From: Narthecium ossifragum
Lineage: Eukaryota > Streptophyta > Magnoliopsida > Dioscoreales > Nartheciaceae
Assembly (NCBI GenBank): GCA_963920575.1
Contig: OY986963.1
Coordinates: forward strand, 6,982,896 to 7,046,895
Direction of reading: 5' to 3'
Length of the DNA stretch: 64,000 nt
Shown here: positions 9,246 through 23,300 of the stretch, in pieces
Numbering within the stretch: the first letter of the stretch is position 1
How the letters are laid out: every line of letters starts with the position of its first letter
Translations under genes and position numbers: made by a program
The notes under the pieces: generated by a model
What the model was told of the DNA's origin: nothing
The model's input: only the letters and a program-made list of their open reading frames with translations
Database searches by the model: none

Positions 9246-11800
9246 CAACCACACTTCCGCATCCCGGAGTCGTTGGTTTTCCTCTTTCGGGTGGTAACTG
9301 GTTTTTTAGAGCAGTCATCATCTTTTATAACTGTTTTCCAGTAAGCTCCACTTCGCTCACATGCTAATGTGATCTTCGGTTTTCTACCAACCCCTCCGAC
9401 CTCTGAATTCTTTATATAATCACCAAGCCGTTCTGTCTTTCAACTTCTTGTGTCCATTAGACAAGTGTTTGGCGGATGTAAAAGATTTACAAATAAAAAT
9501 TAACGATAATAATAATATATTATGAACGATTACAATGATGAATTACGAACTTACTAGTAGTCCAACAAGATATGGTGATTGGATAGCATACCTCATCAGT
9601 TGTAAAGGCCTTAGTGTAGTCACGGTTGACATCTCCTACATCGACACTAGTACAAGCATAATCCTGAATATAAATAAGCAATTAACACTCATAAATGATG
9701 AAATTTCGGTCTCTGATATAGTGATCGGAAGTAAAGTGAAGGTGGTAGCAGACAAAAATCGGTAGCATACCACCTATAAACTCTCTTTTCATCGGTACAA
9801 TAATATAGTTAACAAACTGGTGATTAGCTACCGATAGGAATTCAAAATAAAACGGTATGATGATGTCGTTGGCTTATGCTTTTTTATTTGTTAGATACTA
9901 CGGATTTGTTCCAAAAAGGGCAAAAAAAAAGCCAAACTATCGAAAGAATGAGATGAGAGTGTACCTTTTTCTTGTGGAATTTCCTCGCCTTCTTCTTCGA
10001 TACAGCATGCATCTTCTTTGTCCATTTCCATCCAATAGAACTCGAGAAGATGATCGGAGGTTTTGAGTTATAACTTGTGTTAAGAGGGCAAAGGTGAGGG
10101 ATATGTGAGAGTTGGGTGGGGGGTAGTAGAGAATAGAGGAGCACGTGGACAGAAGAACCGAGATGATCAGAGGTGATTTAGATCGGAGATGATCGGAGAA
10201 GATGATGATGCGAGAGTAGAGAGTAAATTGTAAAATATGTATTCTATGTAGTATAGTATATCATATTTTAGAAGCCTATTTAAGACTTTTCAAATCGGAG
10301 CATTATGATTATAAAAAATATATTTAAAAATGTCACATGACTGGTGTAAGTTGTGGTACAGATAGAACCACTAATTTTTAAATTGTAAAGGACATCGTCC
10401 GTTATGCGGCACCATCCTCGGTGAAAATTCCGAAGCTACCCTCAATTTCCTGTTATAAACAAATATTTTAGTAATATCGTGGGTTTTGGTGGATTCTCCT
10501 CACCAAAGTGGCAAAATAATTTATAAAGCGATATCATTATCCTTCAATTTTGTACTTGTTTTAATTTTAGTATTTTAATCCACTATAGATATAAAAAAAA
10601 AAAAGAGAAGAATACTATTGTCATATCTCTGTGAGGATAGATAGGGTAAATATTGAGGTAAAAAATATGTAGTGTTTACAGATTTTTCATCCTTATTCTT
10701 GAATGCAAAAACCATTTTGGATTTAATTATGAAAACCTGAGACGGCTGATGTCATTTGGCTTTAATTATGAAAGAAGGAAGAAAAAAATACTATTCACGT
10801 ATAGTATTCGTTTGGCTTCTTCCAAACGTGCTGATGTCAGTTGTCAGGGGACCTTGTCAGAGGTAGTTCAGATAGGTCCAACTAATAATAGTGACGTGTG
10901 TCGTAATTAAGTTCAGATAGGTCCAACCCAACCAGGGAGCTGGTTCTCGCACCCCGAGACATCCCCTCCCTGACACAACCCCCATTTCCACTTATTGCCC
11001 CCCCCCACCCCCTCAATTTCCCCTCCACCATTTCTCCCTTTATTTTCTCGATTTTTTTCCCTCTAAAATTTATATTCCTTTTTTAATCAGTTTTCTTTTT
11101 ATTTTTGAATAAACAGTTTTTTTATTATATGTTTGTAATCATTTGTTTATTTTTTAGTTGTAGTTTTTGAGAGTCATTATTTGTAAAAAAACTAAAAACT
11201 ATAAAAATATGAATCAAAATGGTATATATATGAAAAAAATGCTAACAATTAAAAAATGCATTGTGTTTTATGAAAAAGCCTTATAAGCCAATATTGATTT
11301 AGCCATGTTCAGAAAAGAATACATATAACAATACATAAAAAAAATAGATACACATAAATACACAAAAATACATGGTACTAATGCGTAATTTGGTCTATAT
11401 AAAAATAAAAATTCTAATCAATATATATTGCCTCCAAATTCTGCTCATGACGCGCTTGGTGCTATACATGTTGCTTCGTACCACAAATGAACACGTGTCA
11501 TATAACGAGCGACCCATCCTTTAGCTTCATACAATGACGTGGAAATAAGCGGATGTCGCATCCAGATGGTGTTGACGTGAAAATCTGGCCGTTGATCGGC
11601 AAAAGTTAAAATAATCAAAATGCCAATAATCAGGGATGTGTAAAGGTTCAACTCTTCTGGACTCAATTCGAATAAATGTGTCAAATTAATTGGAAATGCA
11701 GTTAAAACATGTGTTAAAAGGATAATTATGGAGTTTTTTTTATTGATAAACCTAAATCATTGGTGATAAATCTAAATTAATCAAATCTAATCCTAACTTA
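9246..11800. other. Intergenic, no gene seen
   Basis: AT-rich sequence with short random frames. Bases about 9700-9850 contain several CGGTA/TACCGATAGG motifs distantly resembling the repeat family at 25140 and 48560. The 18-base AGTTCAGATAGGTCCAAC occurs twice, near 10865 and 10911. A C-rich stretch lies at about 10979-11035. Confidence 0.5.
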
Positions 11801-11808
11801 ATTTACTT

Positions 11809-13140
11809 TAGGGGTGTGCAACGGGTCGGATCACATGTAAATGGGTGCGGGTCGGACCCGATCCGTTAATTTTGCACACCCTTTTGACCCGCCCATTAAC
11901 CTGCTATTTTTTAACATGTAAACGGGTTAATAGGTAAATGGGTAAACAGATGCAGATTAACCCGTTTAATCTGCTATTTTTTCAGGATTTTAGGACAATT
12001 TCTCAACCTTGTTCAGATCTCTAATTAGCCACCTTTTAAAGAAAAAGGCTAAAGGACACTCTTTGCTTGAGTACAACATAAGAAGGCCGCAAATATTGAC
12101 ATTTCAAGATTGAAAGTAATTTCAGGACTGAAAATAATTTCAGCATATATATCACGAAATATAAAACAATATAGCGAGACATGACCAAAATAAGTGTTAC
12201 AATGGAATATGATCCAACTGTGACATTTCTTCATAAGAGTTGGATACTAGTACCCAAACATGACGAACATGTACGGATGTACCTATCTCATAAGAAGTAA
12301 AGCCCCCAATGTTACAATTACAGAAAAGCATACAACCAAAGACCTGCAGCCCCTGGTCCTCTATTATAAAATGAGAATAATAAGCTAGGCCCACAATGAA
12401 TTAACAAAGACCAAGTCGGAGTCCTCTTCTCCCCCCCTCCCCCCCCATGGCCCCATCCCCAATTGCCCATACTACTTTAAACAATGAACAAATATGAAAT
12501 CTTGTTCCTGAGTCGGACCCATATAAGAGAGAGAGAGGAGGAGGACTTAGAGCTAGAGGAATCTCCGCTAGGCCCCAGATGGCAGATGGGCTATGACAGC
12601 TAAAATAGGAACACAAATCAATGCATCGACAAGCATCTGAGTGTCGGAACTAGTAACTACAGCGCTTACCTTGAGAGATCGAGAGAGGGGTTCCTGTTGG
12701 TGTGGCACTCCACCGTGTGGCACTCCGCAACGAGCGAAGGCGTTGGTGGTGGAGTGCGGTGCCCGGGCGTTGGCAAGTGAGCAACATCGGAGCGATAGCG
12801 ATAGTGGGCTAGGGCATCGATGTGAGTGGAGTGGGTCACTGGGTCCACCGGTCCAGTGAGATAGTGGGATACTACGCTGATAATAATGAGTCATTGTGTT
12901 GACTCAGCGGGTGACTCGGGTTGGACCATATGTCATTTTTCAAATTATTTTAATTTTAACGGGTAAACAGGTTAACTCGTTAATAAAAAATTGAATACCC
13001 ATTACCCAACCTGTTTTTCACCATAATGCCCCGGGTTCGACCCGACCTGTTTTTTACCACCTCATGACTCGCCCGTTAAGGCTCGGGTCGAGTGTTTTGA
13101 CCGAGTCGAAACGGGTTACCCGACCCATTGCACACCCCTA
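11809..13140. mobile_element. Non-autonomous hAT-like element, 8-bp TSD ATTTACTT
   Basis: Terminal inverted repeats TAGGGGTGTGCAACGGGTC (left) and the complement of GACCCATTGCACACCCCTA (right) differ at one base. They are flanked by an exact 8-bp duplication ATTTACTT at 11801-11808 and 13141-13148, the hAT signature. Subterminal GGGTCGG/CCGACCC-type motifs are frequent at both ends. The 1332-bp interior has only short frames, none recognised as a transposase or host gene. Termini resemble those of the gene-capturing element at 7036-8384. Confidence 0.85.
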
Positions 13141-13148
13141 ATTTACTT

Positions 13149-14388
13149 AAAGATAAATTTATCTAAAGCAAGGAATTAAACCTAGAAAATAATAAAGATC
13201 ATTCCTAAAACAATTAAATAAAAGAAAAGCGAATATAAATCTAATCTAACCCGCTTAGAAAGCATTATAAATTAAATACAAAACTAGAACTTTAAACTAA
13301 TCTAATAAAAACAATGGAAGAACATTAAATAACATAAACAATCTCCATTAATTGAATAAAACTTGCAGTACAAAAGGAACGTAAGTAAAGATTCCAAGCG
13401 CGTAGGCTGGTTACAAAGAATCGGGGGAGTTACAAGGATGAGAAATCCTATTTATATCCTATGAGTGCTAATAACCGTTCCCGCCTGACTTGATCAAGGC
13501 ACAATTAGAGGAGAACATGCTATAATTGTGCTATAAATGTTTCCCCACGTTCAGTTTTTTGCTCGATGAATATATCATGGTTGCTCATGGTCGATGATCC
13601 TTCATTGTACACATCCCAATCACTTTTAGTCAATGATGTTTTTATGCATGCTTCATTATCGCTCTTGGTCGTTGACCTTTCCTCGCATGCATCTCAATTG
13701 TATTTCGCAAATGCTTCTTCCTTATATGTCAAATATTAGATCGAGCGTTTGGATTGGGCGATCAGAGTGTTAAATAAATAATCCATCGGTCATGTCTATT
13801 GTCTCTATATGTCAATCATGAATTGATTAGTCATTATTTTAACTAATATGTTTCGTTACCCAAATACGTTAGTTAATTATGATATCGAGAAAAGAACATG
13901 ATAATATTCATCCTTCGTTATATTTGAAATATCCAACTTTTTAAGTTCCAAAGCAATATACTTTTAATATTATAACTGCTAAACATATTTAATTCAAGAA
14001 ACGGGAGTCTTTTCTTCTAATTTCGGACAAGCAACGGTAAGAAAGGATCACAGTCAATGGCAGTCTCGTAACAACGCGGAACCATTCTCCCTAATTCAAA
14101 AAAGAGAGCAAAATCTCACTCCCACTACCCCCTCTGAAAAGAAAGCTCCCAGCCGTCTTTTCCTTAGACGCATGCATCTCTCTCTCTCTCTCTCTTCCTT
14201 TGCTTTCCCTCAAGCGGCAGCTCTAAACCTCCATGCCCGCATCTCTCCCCAAGATTTAACCTAGTATACTCGAGATCTCTTCAGCTCGGTGGCCTTTCTA
14301 CCTCGCGGCCGCCTCTAAGATTCCGAGCTCCATTGCCGTCGCGTCTAAATCTTTTGTCTTGGGTCGTTCTTGGTTCTTTCAGGGAAGG
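13149..14388 (+). promoter_or_regulatory. Upstream region of the CALS3-like gene
   Basis: AT-rich until about 14100, then a pyrimidine-rich leader with a TC microsatellite at 14177-14195. TTCTTTCAG just before the start codon resembles a 3' splice site, so a 5'UTR intron may end at 14382. No TATA box is called with confidence. Confidence 0.4.
14177..14195 (+). repeat. (TC)n microsatellite in 5' leader
   Basis: About 19 bases of alternating TC in the presumed 5'UTR. Confidence 0.9.
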
Positions 14389-17300
14389 ATGGCTTCGTCG
14401 TCGTCAGGGAGGGGGCCGGAGCGGCAGCAGCAGCCTCCGGGGGGTCCAACGCCGCAAAGGCGGCTAATGCGGACGCAGACGGCTGGTAACCTTGGGGAGT
14501 CCGTCTTCGACAGCGAGGTCGTCCCCTCGTCCCTCGTCGAGATCGCCCCCATCCTTCGCGTCGCTAATGAGGTCGAGTCGACCAACCCTCGCGTCGCGTA
14601 TCTCTGTGAGCATAATGACTCCACCTCCCCTTGCTTTGTTTCTTGCCTGCTACTGGTTAATTTGGCTGAGATGACACATTGGACGATGCTAGTTGGTTCT
14701 AGTGACGAGGCATTTTTGGTTTGCAATACTTTCTTGGTTATCAAAGGGTGCGGCGATGAATCCATTTGAAATTACATATATATTTTGGCCGGTAGGGTTA
14801 GTGTTTTAGCTCTTAAAGGTACGGATGTTGCTAGCCAGCTAGCTTTCATCTCGAACTATGACGATTGGCTTATGATGGCTGACCTGTATATGCACTTGTC
14901 TCTGTAATTGCAATCAGTACTTATTTTTGGTGGTTTTGGTTTGTAACGTGTATATATATTGGTGATTGGATAGGTCGGTTCTATGCATTTGAGAAGGCTC
15001 ACAGATTGGATCCAACTTCAAGTGGACGTGGTGTTCGCCAATTCAAGACAGGGCTTCTACAGCGTCTAGAAAGGGTGCTACACTGTCAATTTGAATTCAA
15101 CACTTATTTTCATCTTTAGTACATTCTTATGTTCAGGGGAATGTGCTTTTCATTTTTGCATTCATACTCACATGCCATAGGTATGCATAGGCGGTGACAA
15201 ATAAGTTGCGTAAACGCAAAAACAAAATATGCACTTTATATTTTGTTTTTGCAATGATCGCCTTTTTTCATCACGCTAAGTCATGGCTATGCTTTGAAGT
15301 TTTGTATTGTTATTGTATCTTAAGTTCTATTACATTTGGCATGCACTGTGTGTTACGAGCGTTTTGCTCGTAAGCCTTCGAGACTCGTGTGCCGGGGTGT
15401 AGCGGGCGGAGTGTTGGCGTGGGGATTCCTTGGAACTTAGGGTCCTCCTTTACAATGGTGGCAGAAGGGGAGTCTCGGGTGCGAGCCCTAGTCCTCTGAA
15501 TGAGGAGCCGAGGTGATTGGCTCGAGTCGACGCGATGAAGTTGGAAGTTGGTGCGGCGGAAGGGGAGTCCACTCGGAGGACCACGTGACACGGGTGCATC
15601 GCAATGCAGGCACGAGGGGCTCGGCGTGATGCAGGCGTGGCACTGGCATTGAGCTTGGCTCGAGGCGGGTCTTGTTGTGTGCCGAGGACGGCACGGCGTG
15701 GGAGCGGCGGTGTGGTGTGGACGAAGGTTGCGAAGGAGGAGGGAGGGAGGGTGGCGCGACGGTTAGGTGACGAGCCGCGGTGAGCGCGGCGGGGTGGCGG
15801 TGCGGGGAGGCAGCGGCGCGTCGGGGTGGTGTGGACGAAGGCTGCGGAGGAGAAGGAAGGAGGGAGGGTGGTACGACGGTGAGGTTTAGGGAGCAAAGGC
15901 GAGGTTGGGGGAAGAAGAGAGAGAGGCGGCGGGTGAGGAGAGGAGGTGAGAGAGAGGGATGGGCGGCCGGGACTTGAAGGAAGGAAAGGGGAGGCGGAGT
16001 CCTGGCTGGAGAAGGAGAGGGAGGCCGGCGGAGTTGGAGGGAAAGTGGGGGAAGGAAAGAGGGAAAGGCGGCGGATTTGGAGTAGAAGTAGGAGAAGGGG
16101 AGGAGTCGGGCGAGAGAGAAAGAGGAAAGAAGGAGGAATGCAGAGAAGGGAGGAGTCCGGACGAGAGAGAAGGAGGAATGAAGAGAAGGGAGGTGGCGGC
16201 GAACCAGGAGGAGCCAAGGGCGGTGTCGGGCGACGCCTGGGTGCATAAGCATATGGCCTTTGGGCCGCTGCCTCTTCGCGAGAAATGTGGCGTGAGGGTC
16301 GGGCGGCGCCGAAGCCGGGGAAGGAGAGGAGCGGGTCGGAGCTAGGGGAGGAAAGAGAACAAAGAGGATGGAGAAGAAAAAGGGGAGAGTCGCGGAGCGG
16401 CTTGGGCGACCTAGCCGGCGGCGAAGGAGAGAGAAAGGATAGAGCTCGGAGGAGAGAGAAAGTAGAGAGAGTGGGGAAGGAACGGGGGTGAACTTAGTTA
16501 CAGTGGGGTCCGCGCCGGGCGCGGCGGCTCACAACCGACTTGACGTTGGGGGCAGGAAGAGAGAGAGGGGGGGGGGGGAGAACACGAAAGCTAGACCAAG
16601 ATGAGAGAGAGAAAGTAGTACCCAGATAAGACGAGATCACTGGTGGCTCTCGCCGACGATTTTCGTGGTCGGAGCCCTGTCAGGAGTCACATGGGTGACT
16701 TGGGAGCGAACTCCCTAAAACGATCCCTTCTTCAAGGGAACCGGGCTTTGCTGGCAGAAGCTTTTGGGGTTTTTTAATTATTTCTTGATTGATCTTATTC
16801 ATGAGTATGAGGGCTTTTATATGGGCAAACTATAAGGGACTGAGTTAGAGTAGAACTTCGACTGATTGACTTCCTACTCAAGCAAAGACCATAACTAAGA
16901 AAATAAAGGCAGAGTCTTACTATAAGATGAATAACTAAATTAGGAATATAATTAAGAAACCAGTAGCTAAACTAGGAGAGTGGACGTCACACTCTTGGTG
17001 GGGCCAGGAGAGGAGGGGCCGGCCAAGGGAGTGGCCGGTTTCAAGGAAGGCCGGCCCTTTGGTGGGGCTGGTTGGGCTTGGGCCGGGCCCAAGTTGGGTC
17101 TGGTCTGGTGCTTAGAGCCAGGTTTTTGAAGGTTCGAATTTGACGCGTATCACTGCGACTTTTGCTAATCCTTGTCATTCCATCTTTTATCTTACAAGAA
17201 TTGCGATTTATTCCATTCAATGAAGAACTTCGTAGTAGTTACTTATCTGTTTGGGCTTATCAATGTTTGTCATGATGAGCACACTTTGCTTTTGTTCTGA

Positions 17301-20300
17301 TGGCAGCAATGTAGATTTTCTATATTCAAATATATACCGCCGAGCTCTTACACCTCTGTCTCTTGTTGAAGTATGTTGGCACCTCTTCTGTTCTTAAAGT
17401 TCTAGGCCGATAGTGAAATGTAGGCCACTAGGCACCTCTTCTGTTCTGTAAGTTCTATGCTGGTAATGAAATGTATGCCAATGGACAACATACTTCAACA
17501 AGAGACAGAGGTGCAAGAGCTTGGGAGTCAAAATGTGCCGGTGATTTAATTTTTCCACAATACTTGCATTTTGACCGCAATTCGGTTGTAAGAAATGCAA
17601 GTATTGTGCATCTCTGTCTGACAACCCATTTTTCAGTCAAAATGCAAGTATTGTGGCAATGCTAAGCACCATGCGCATTTCTAGATCAATTGGGGTCTTA
17701 ATATTCCCAAAGTCTTCATGATTTATGCTTAAAGAGGCCTGAATGCAAGGAAATTTTAGTTGTGTATAACTGAACTTACTGACTCAGCAGTAGGTAAGCA
17801 CATCGCCAAATATTGTAACAGACTGGACTCACTAGAGTGCTATAAGCTACAAGTCGTCCTAAAGTGGAAATGTTGCTTATACAGGTTCTAAATCAAACTT
17901 CATTCATTGTCCTTGGAAAGAGTGCAATTTATGCAAGTGAAGAAGCATGAAAGAGAAGGGTACTCTGAGATGAGACAATATTCACATTTGAGGAAGCAAT
18001 GTGACAAAATGGAGATGATATTGAGTGCGTTCATTATTCAGGCAGTCTGGTATCGCACAGTATGAATATCTTGTAAAAGCTTCTGAGAGAAGGGAAGTTT
18101 TTAAAGAGACAGTTAGGCATCTAGTTTATAAGCTAGCAACTAAGGAGGATGAGCTGAAGTGAGATAGCAATCCAAAAGAGGGAATGATAGGCCTTTACCT
18201 TGCAATTTAAAGTTCCACGGCAAAGAAGGCAAAGTAATTGGTAATTGAAGAATGTTTGTCTCTGTGCTTTAGTGATCATTCATTTCACATTCTTAATAAA
18301 TGCCTTGAGGATGGTGACTCTGAAGTATGAGGCAGTTGACATGACCAATTGTTTTGATTTTTCTTTGTCCCTATCTTAGCACACGGTGAGAAAGATTCTA
18401 TATAAGTCAGAATTCTCCTTATTGTCAAGTTTAAGTATGATCAACAGTAGTGCTCAAGTCTGAGTCAACTGCTGACTATAATAACCTAGGACATGTGAGT
18501 AGATCACCTAAACCTCAAAATTTCAATGGGATGAACCTGAAAAGCGTGTCACAAAGCTAGTAGGTTAAAGAGTACAGTTTTCGGGGAAACCTTGGGAACA
18601 TTTTGCTGTTATCTATAGGATCTCATGAAAGTCCTCCACCTCGTATATCACGTGCCTATGTTGCTTCTAGGCTTTCTATGAAATATATGAATGTGTGGGC
18701 AATAAGGAGAGGTCTCAGGGGAACATAGATCACATAGAACTTGCTGAATGCATCATAGCAGAGTTATATTCTTTCTAGCAGTCACTTATTTCTTTAGGAG
18801 TGGTTGTTCTACTCATGCGTTTCTTTTTATTGTGGTTAATTGTGAGTGTCATGGTTACGATCTTAAGCATACCCAGTAGCTTATGTTTGGCCATCTGTGA
18901 TCGACTGTGCGTGCATGTGTCCTCGTCTGTTTGGATGTGTGTGCACATGTTTCAAATAGAGATATGTGCAATACGAATGATAAATTCTGTATGTGAACCC
19001 GAGACATTGGATAGAGGAGCTTTCTGCTGGTGATTGTGTAAATTCTGTTTATGGAAGGCTGTCACATTGGATGAACATGTCGGCTAATAGTGGATGCCAG
19101 ATGCTCGTATAGATATAAGTTTAATTGTATCATTTTGATAGGATGGTTATTTTTGAATTTCACCGCATATCAAGCCTCATTTTTCTTGGCCCTATACTTT
19201 AGCTCTGTTATGATTTTTTTATTTATCATTTCCATGTTATTTTCTTTGAAACTGCTGGAAATAGTTATGATTACTAGACAACTTGTTTTGTTTTTCAACT
19301 GATCAATTTGCTCATGTAGGAGAATGATCCTACTTTGGTGGGAAGAGTTAAGAAGAGTGATGCGCGAGAAATGCAGAGCTTCTATCAGCATTACTACAAA
19401 CAATACATCCAAAAACTCCAAAATGCTGCGGATAAAGCTGACCGGTTAGTTGTCTTCCACCAAGTTTATGAAGAATAAGGGTGGTTGCTTGGACATGTCC
19501 TCTGTTATTGTCATTGTCGTTTTCCTAGTGTGTGTGATTACTCTGTTCATTTTCTGATCTAGAGCTCAACTCACCAAAGCGTATCAAACTGCTGCTGTCT
19601 TGTTTGAGGTTTTAAAAGCCGTCAATCTGACACAATCTCTTGAAGTTGACCATGAGGTAAGTACCAAATGTGCTTTCTAACGTGGCTATCATCACAATGA
19701 TCGGCTTAAATAATTGCTTGGGTTGAATATCATTCAGTGCTGGTATCTTTACTTATTTATCATTGTGATGGTTTACTGATCTTTTTTCTAGATATTGGAA
19801 GCTCACAATAAAGTTGAGGAAAAGACAAAGATTTATGTGCCTTACAATATACTCCCTCTTGATCCCGATAGCGCAAATCAAGCTATTATGCAGTATCCTG
19901 AGGTTTTATCATACCTAAAATCTGGAACAAGCTTTTGCACTAAGATAAGTTTATGTGCTGAAATATCTACTCCAATCTGCAGATTCGAGCTGCTGTCAAT
20001 GCTCTTCGAAATACCAGGGGTCTCCCATGGCCTAAGGACCATGAGAAGAAGGTTGATGAAGACCTACTTGATTGGTTACAAGAAATGTTTGGATTTCAGG
20101 TAAAGAGTCTTGAGTTTATAGCTGTGAATGCAATATGGAATTTTTTTCTCTCCTCAAATCTTGTCCCTGAACGTTTTGTCAAGGAGAATTGACAGTCACT
20201 CACTTGTATGATTATATGCATTATTATAAAATCTGTAATAACATACTATGTTTTGGTCGATAACTGCAGAGGGATAATGTGTCGAATCAAAGAGAACACT

Positions 20301-23300
20301 TGATTCTTTTACTTGCAAATGTCCACATACGTCAGTTTCCAAAGCCTGATCAACAGCCGAAGGTTGTTCTGTTTGTTTGTCTCTCTGGCTTTTATTAGTT
20401 GGACAATTCATGCTGACTTTTCTTATTATTTTGCTGATCTCTTTATTGGGATCTTGATTGCTCAGTTGGATGATCGTGCATTAAATGACGTCATGAAGAA
20501 ACTTTTCAAGAATTACAGGAAATGGTGCAAATACTTGGATCGGAAGTGTAGCTTATGGTGAGGATTCTTAAATTTGCATTTTCTTAATGTCTAAAGATGA
20601 TATTTTCTTTCATAGAGTGAATATCCTATTATTGAGTACAAATACTAATCCATAAGAAGGCCTTTGTTGTTGGAACTCTGTCCTTGCATTCATCTCAGAA
20701 CTTTAACATTTTTCAGCAACTTTTCCTCTGTTTATGACAAGTTACATTTCATATTTCAGGCTACCAACCATCCAACAGGAAGTTCAGCAGCGCAAGCTCC
20801 TTTATATGGCTCTCTACCTTCTTATATGGGGTGAAGCTGCAAACTTACGATTCATGCCGGAATGCCTTTGCTACATATATCATCATGTATGCTGACAATT
20901 TTTTACTTGTGCCAGATTTCCGTATAGTTTTCTGCCATTGGAAAGTGCATTTACATGCTCTTTGCTAGCATTGAGTGTTGTATCTGTATGATACTGACTA
21001 ACATCTCTTTCTTGTGTCTTTACTTTTTGGGTTTGTAATTTTGTTTAATGATATGTCAGGAAAGCTTTGTTGTGTGTCCATTTCATGATGGCTGGTGGAT
21101 TGAAGAATATTTTAGTGGCGTGTTGTCATTTTAAGCAAGCTAACTTCTTTGAAATTCTAATGTCCAAAACGCATGTTGGTGAATAAGATCCTAAGTGTCA
21201 GGCACTATTGGAAAACTTAAAACTGAATGCTGTCAAGAATAGGTTCTGATTATACGTTTCGATGTTCTTTGAGATTTGATCATTGACGCAACTACAATCA
21301 AATGCATTAGTATCCTGGCATATGTAGCAAGCCAGCACAATGTGCCTCATTGGCATCACAAGTCCATTGCAGAAGTCGTCTTACTCAAATCCTAGTCCAA
21401 AAGAAGTTTAAGCTGAAAAGCGAAAAAGAAGCTAGCACAAGCACATCTTAAAGAAATAAAATTTCTCAAGACATTTACATTTCATGCTTACCGATACCAC
21501 TGGCAAAGACCCTGTTGAGCTTTTGGTCAATTCTTTTTTAACAAACTTTAGCATATGATGCACTTGTGGGTTTGGTTTGTCGGTACATTGAATATCATTT
21601 GACTTCGCAGGTTTTTGTTTGTTGGCTGTCTAAAGTAGACGGTACGTCTTACCAAGGATTGCCGTGCCGGTAGCACGTGTTGTGCCGATCCTTGACTAGC
21701 TTGGCACATGCCGCCGACATGAGCCGGCACGGATTGGCATGGAGTTTTACTGGTCCGACACTGGCATTCGACTTCCATCACACATATTGGGTGTTTTGAC
21801 CTTTTGGGATGCATTAAGAGTTATTTGGGTAATCAAGGTAAAAAAAAAAAGATTTTAAGAATCAAATATTAAACTATTCCAAATGAATAGTAGTGTTTTA
21901 AATTTGTTTCAGAGCATTAGAACTCTGTGCCGGCCCATGCAAATTTGTGCCGGTCCGTGCTGCTTTGTTTCGGCCTGTGCTGGTCTATGCTGGTCGGTTC
22001 TAAAGCACAAATCTACATTTCCAGTGGCGACCATAAAGTCGATGCCGATAGCCCACTGGCACGACGCCGGTCGTGCCAGCACGGAAAACCTTGACGTCCA
22101 CTAAGTCATACATTATTATTATTTCCCATAGTTCATGTACCAAAATCTTCATGCTTTACTAGCCGCCTCCACTCACTACTTGGTTTCCATGCCCTGATTA
22201 TGATTTCATGCTTAGGGTAGTATGGTACTATGGTCCCCATTGGTTTGGCAGGCATTGCAAATATGAAAGCAAAATAACAATTTATTTGTTGAAAGTTTCT
22301 ATTTCACCCTGCTGTGGGAACATGTTGGGAAGATTGTCTATGATCATATGCAGCTTTTTAGGCTGTGTTTAGCATCTTGTTTATGATTATGTTCTTTATG
22401 AGAGATGTTTGTCCCAATCTGTTATATTGAGGATTTTCTTCCATTTGATCCAATGATATATCTTTTCTTCTTCTTTTATTTCTTTTCCAGATGGCATTTG
22501 AACTCTATGGTATGTTAGCCGGTAATGTGAGCCCAATGACTGGTGAGAACAGAAAACCAGCTTATGGAGGTGATGAGGAAGCCTTTCTTAAAAAAATTGT
22601 AACCCCAATTTATGAGACAATAGCAAAGGTGCCAAATCTGATTTGATATTCTTCCTTGGACTCTTTGATTTCTATTAAAGTACTAACTTCTTTCTTTTTT
22701 TTGCGTGAACTATGATATATGCATTTTATTTCAGGAAGCTGAAAGGAGCAAGAGAGAAAAATCAAAGCACTCTCAGTGGAGGAATTATGATGATTTAAAT
22801 GAATATTTTTGGTAGCCCGTAATACACGGAATGTATTCTCTATGTATTTCTCATTATTTGAAATCTAATGTGTGTTTCTTATGCAGGTCTGTAGACTGCT
22901 TTTGCTTAGGTTGGCCAATGAGGGCTGATGCTGATTTCTTTTGTCAGCCTGTAGCTTCTCTTACTGAGAAAAATGGAGTAAGCTACTTTCTTTTCTTAAT
23001 GTTCTTGATATTGTATTCACTGCTTAATAGCATTCAGTGCATCTTTTTTCTTTGTGCTAAATCGAAAACAAAGATGCCATTATGTATACATTGCAAGTGC
23101 TTCCACTACAGCATATTTCTTTGGATGAGTCCATACCATAGTCCAGAGAATCTTAAAGTGAGACTCTTATTATTAAGTACTTTGAGTTGGAAGTCTGGTT
23201 ATTGGTTCATTAAACCCTGGAAAATATCTTGTTGTTATTGCTTCTTATTTGAAATAATCCTATTCTATAATTTTCATATTATACTTTTGACAAGACTAAA

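Noticed and set aside
12568..12894. 108-codon minus-strand frame inside the hAT-like element
   Set aside because: Composition is compatible with captured coding DNA, but no motif is recognisable and a plus-strand frame of similar length overlaps it.
14359..14388. Upstream in-frame ATG as the CALS3-like start
   Set aside because: It adds ten residues unlike family N-termini. A splice-acceptor-like TTTCTTTCAG-type context lies just before the preferred ATG at 14389.
14379..14765. 128-codon minus-strand frame opposite exon 1 of CALS3-like
   Set aside because: Shadow of the GC-rich coding exon on the other strand.
15450..16252. Long minus-strand open frames of about 255 codons rich in Pro, Ser, Leu and Arg
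   Set aside because: They arise from the purine-rich (minus: pyrimidine-rich) tract in an LTR-like block in intron 2. Two overlapping frames are equally long and no domain is visible.
15780..16491. Plus-strand Arg/Glu/Gly-rich frames in intron 2
   Set aside because: Low-complexity translation of the same GA tract; they lack a recognisable start context or motif.
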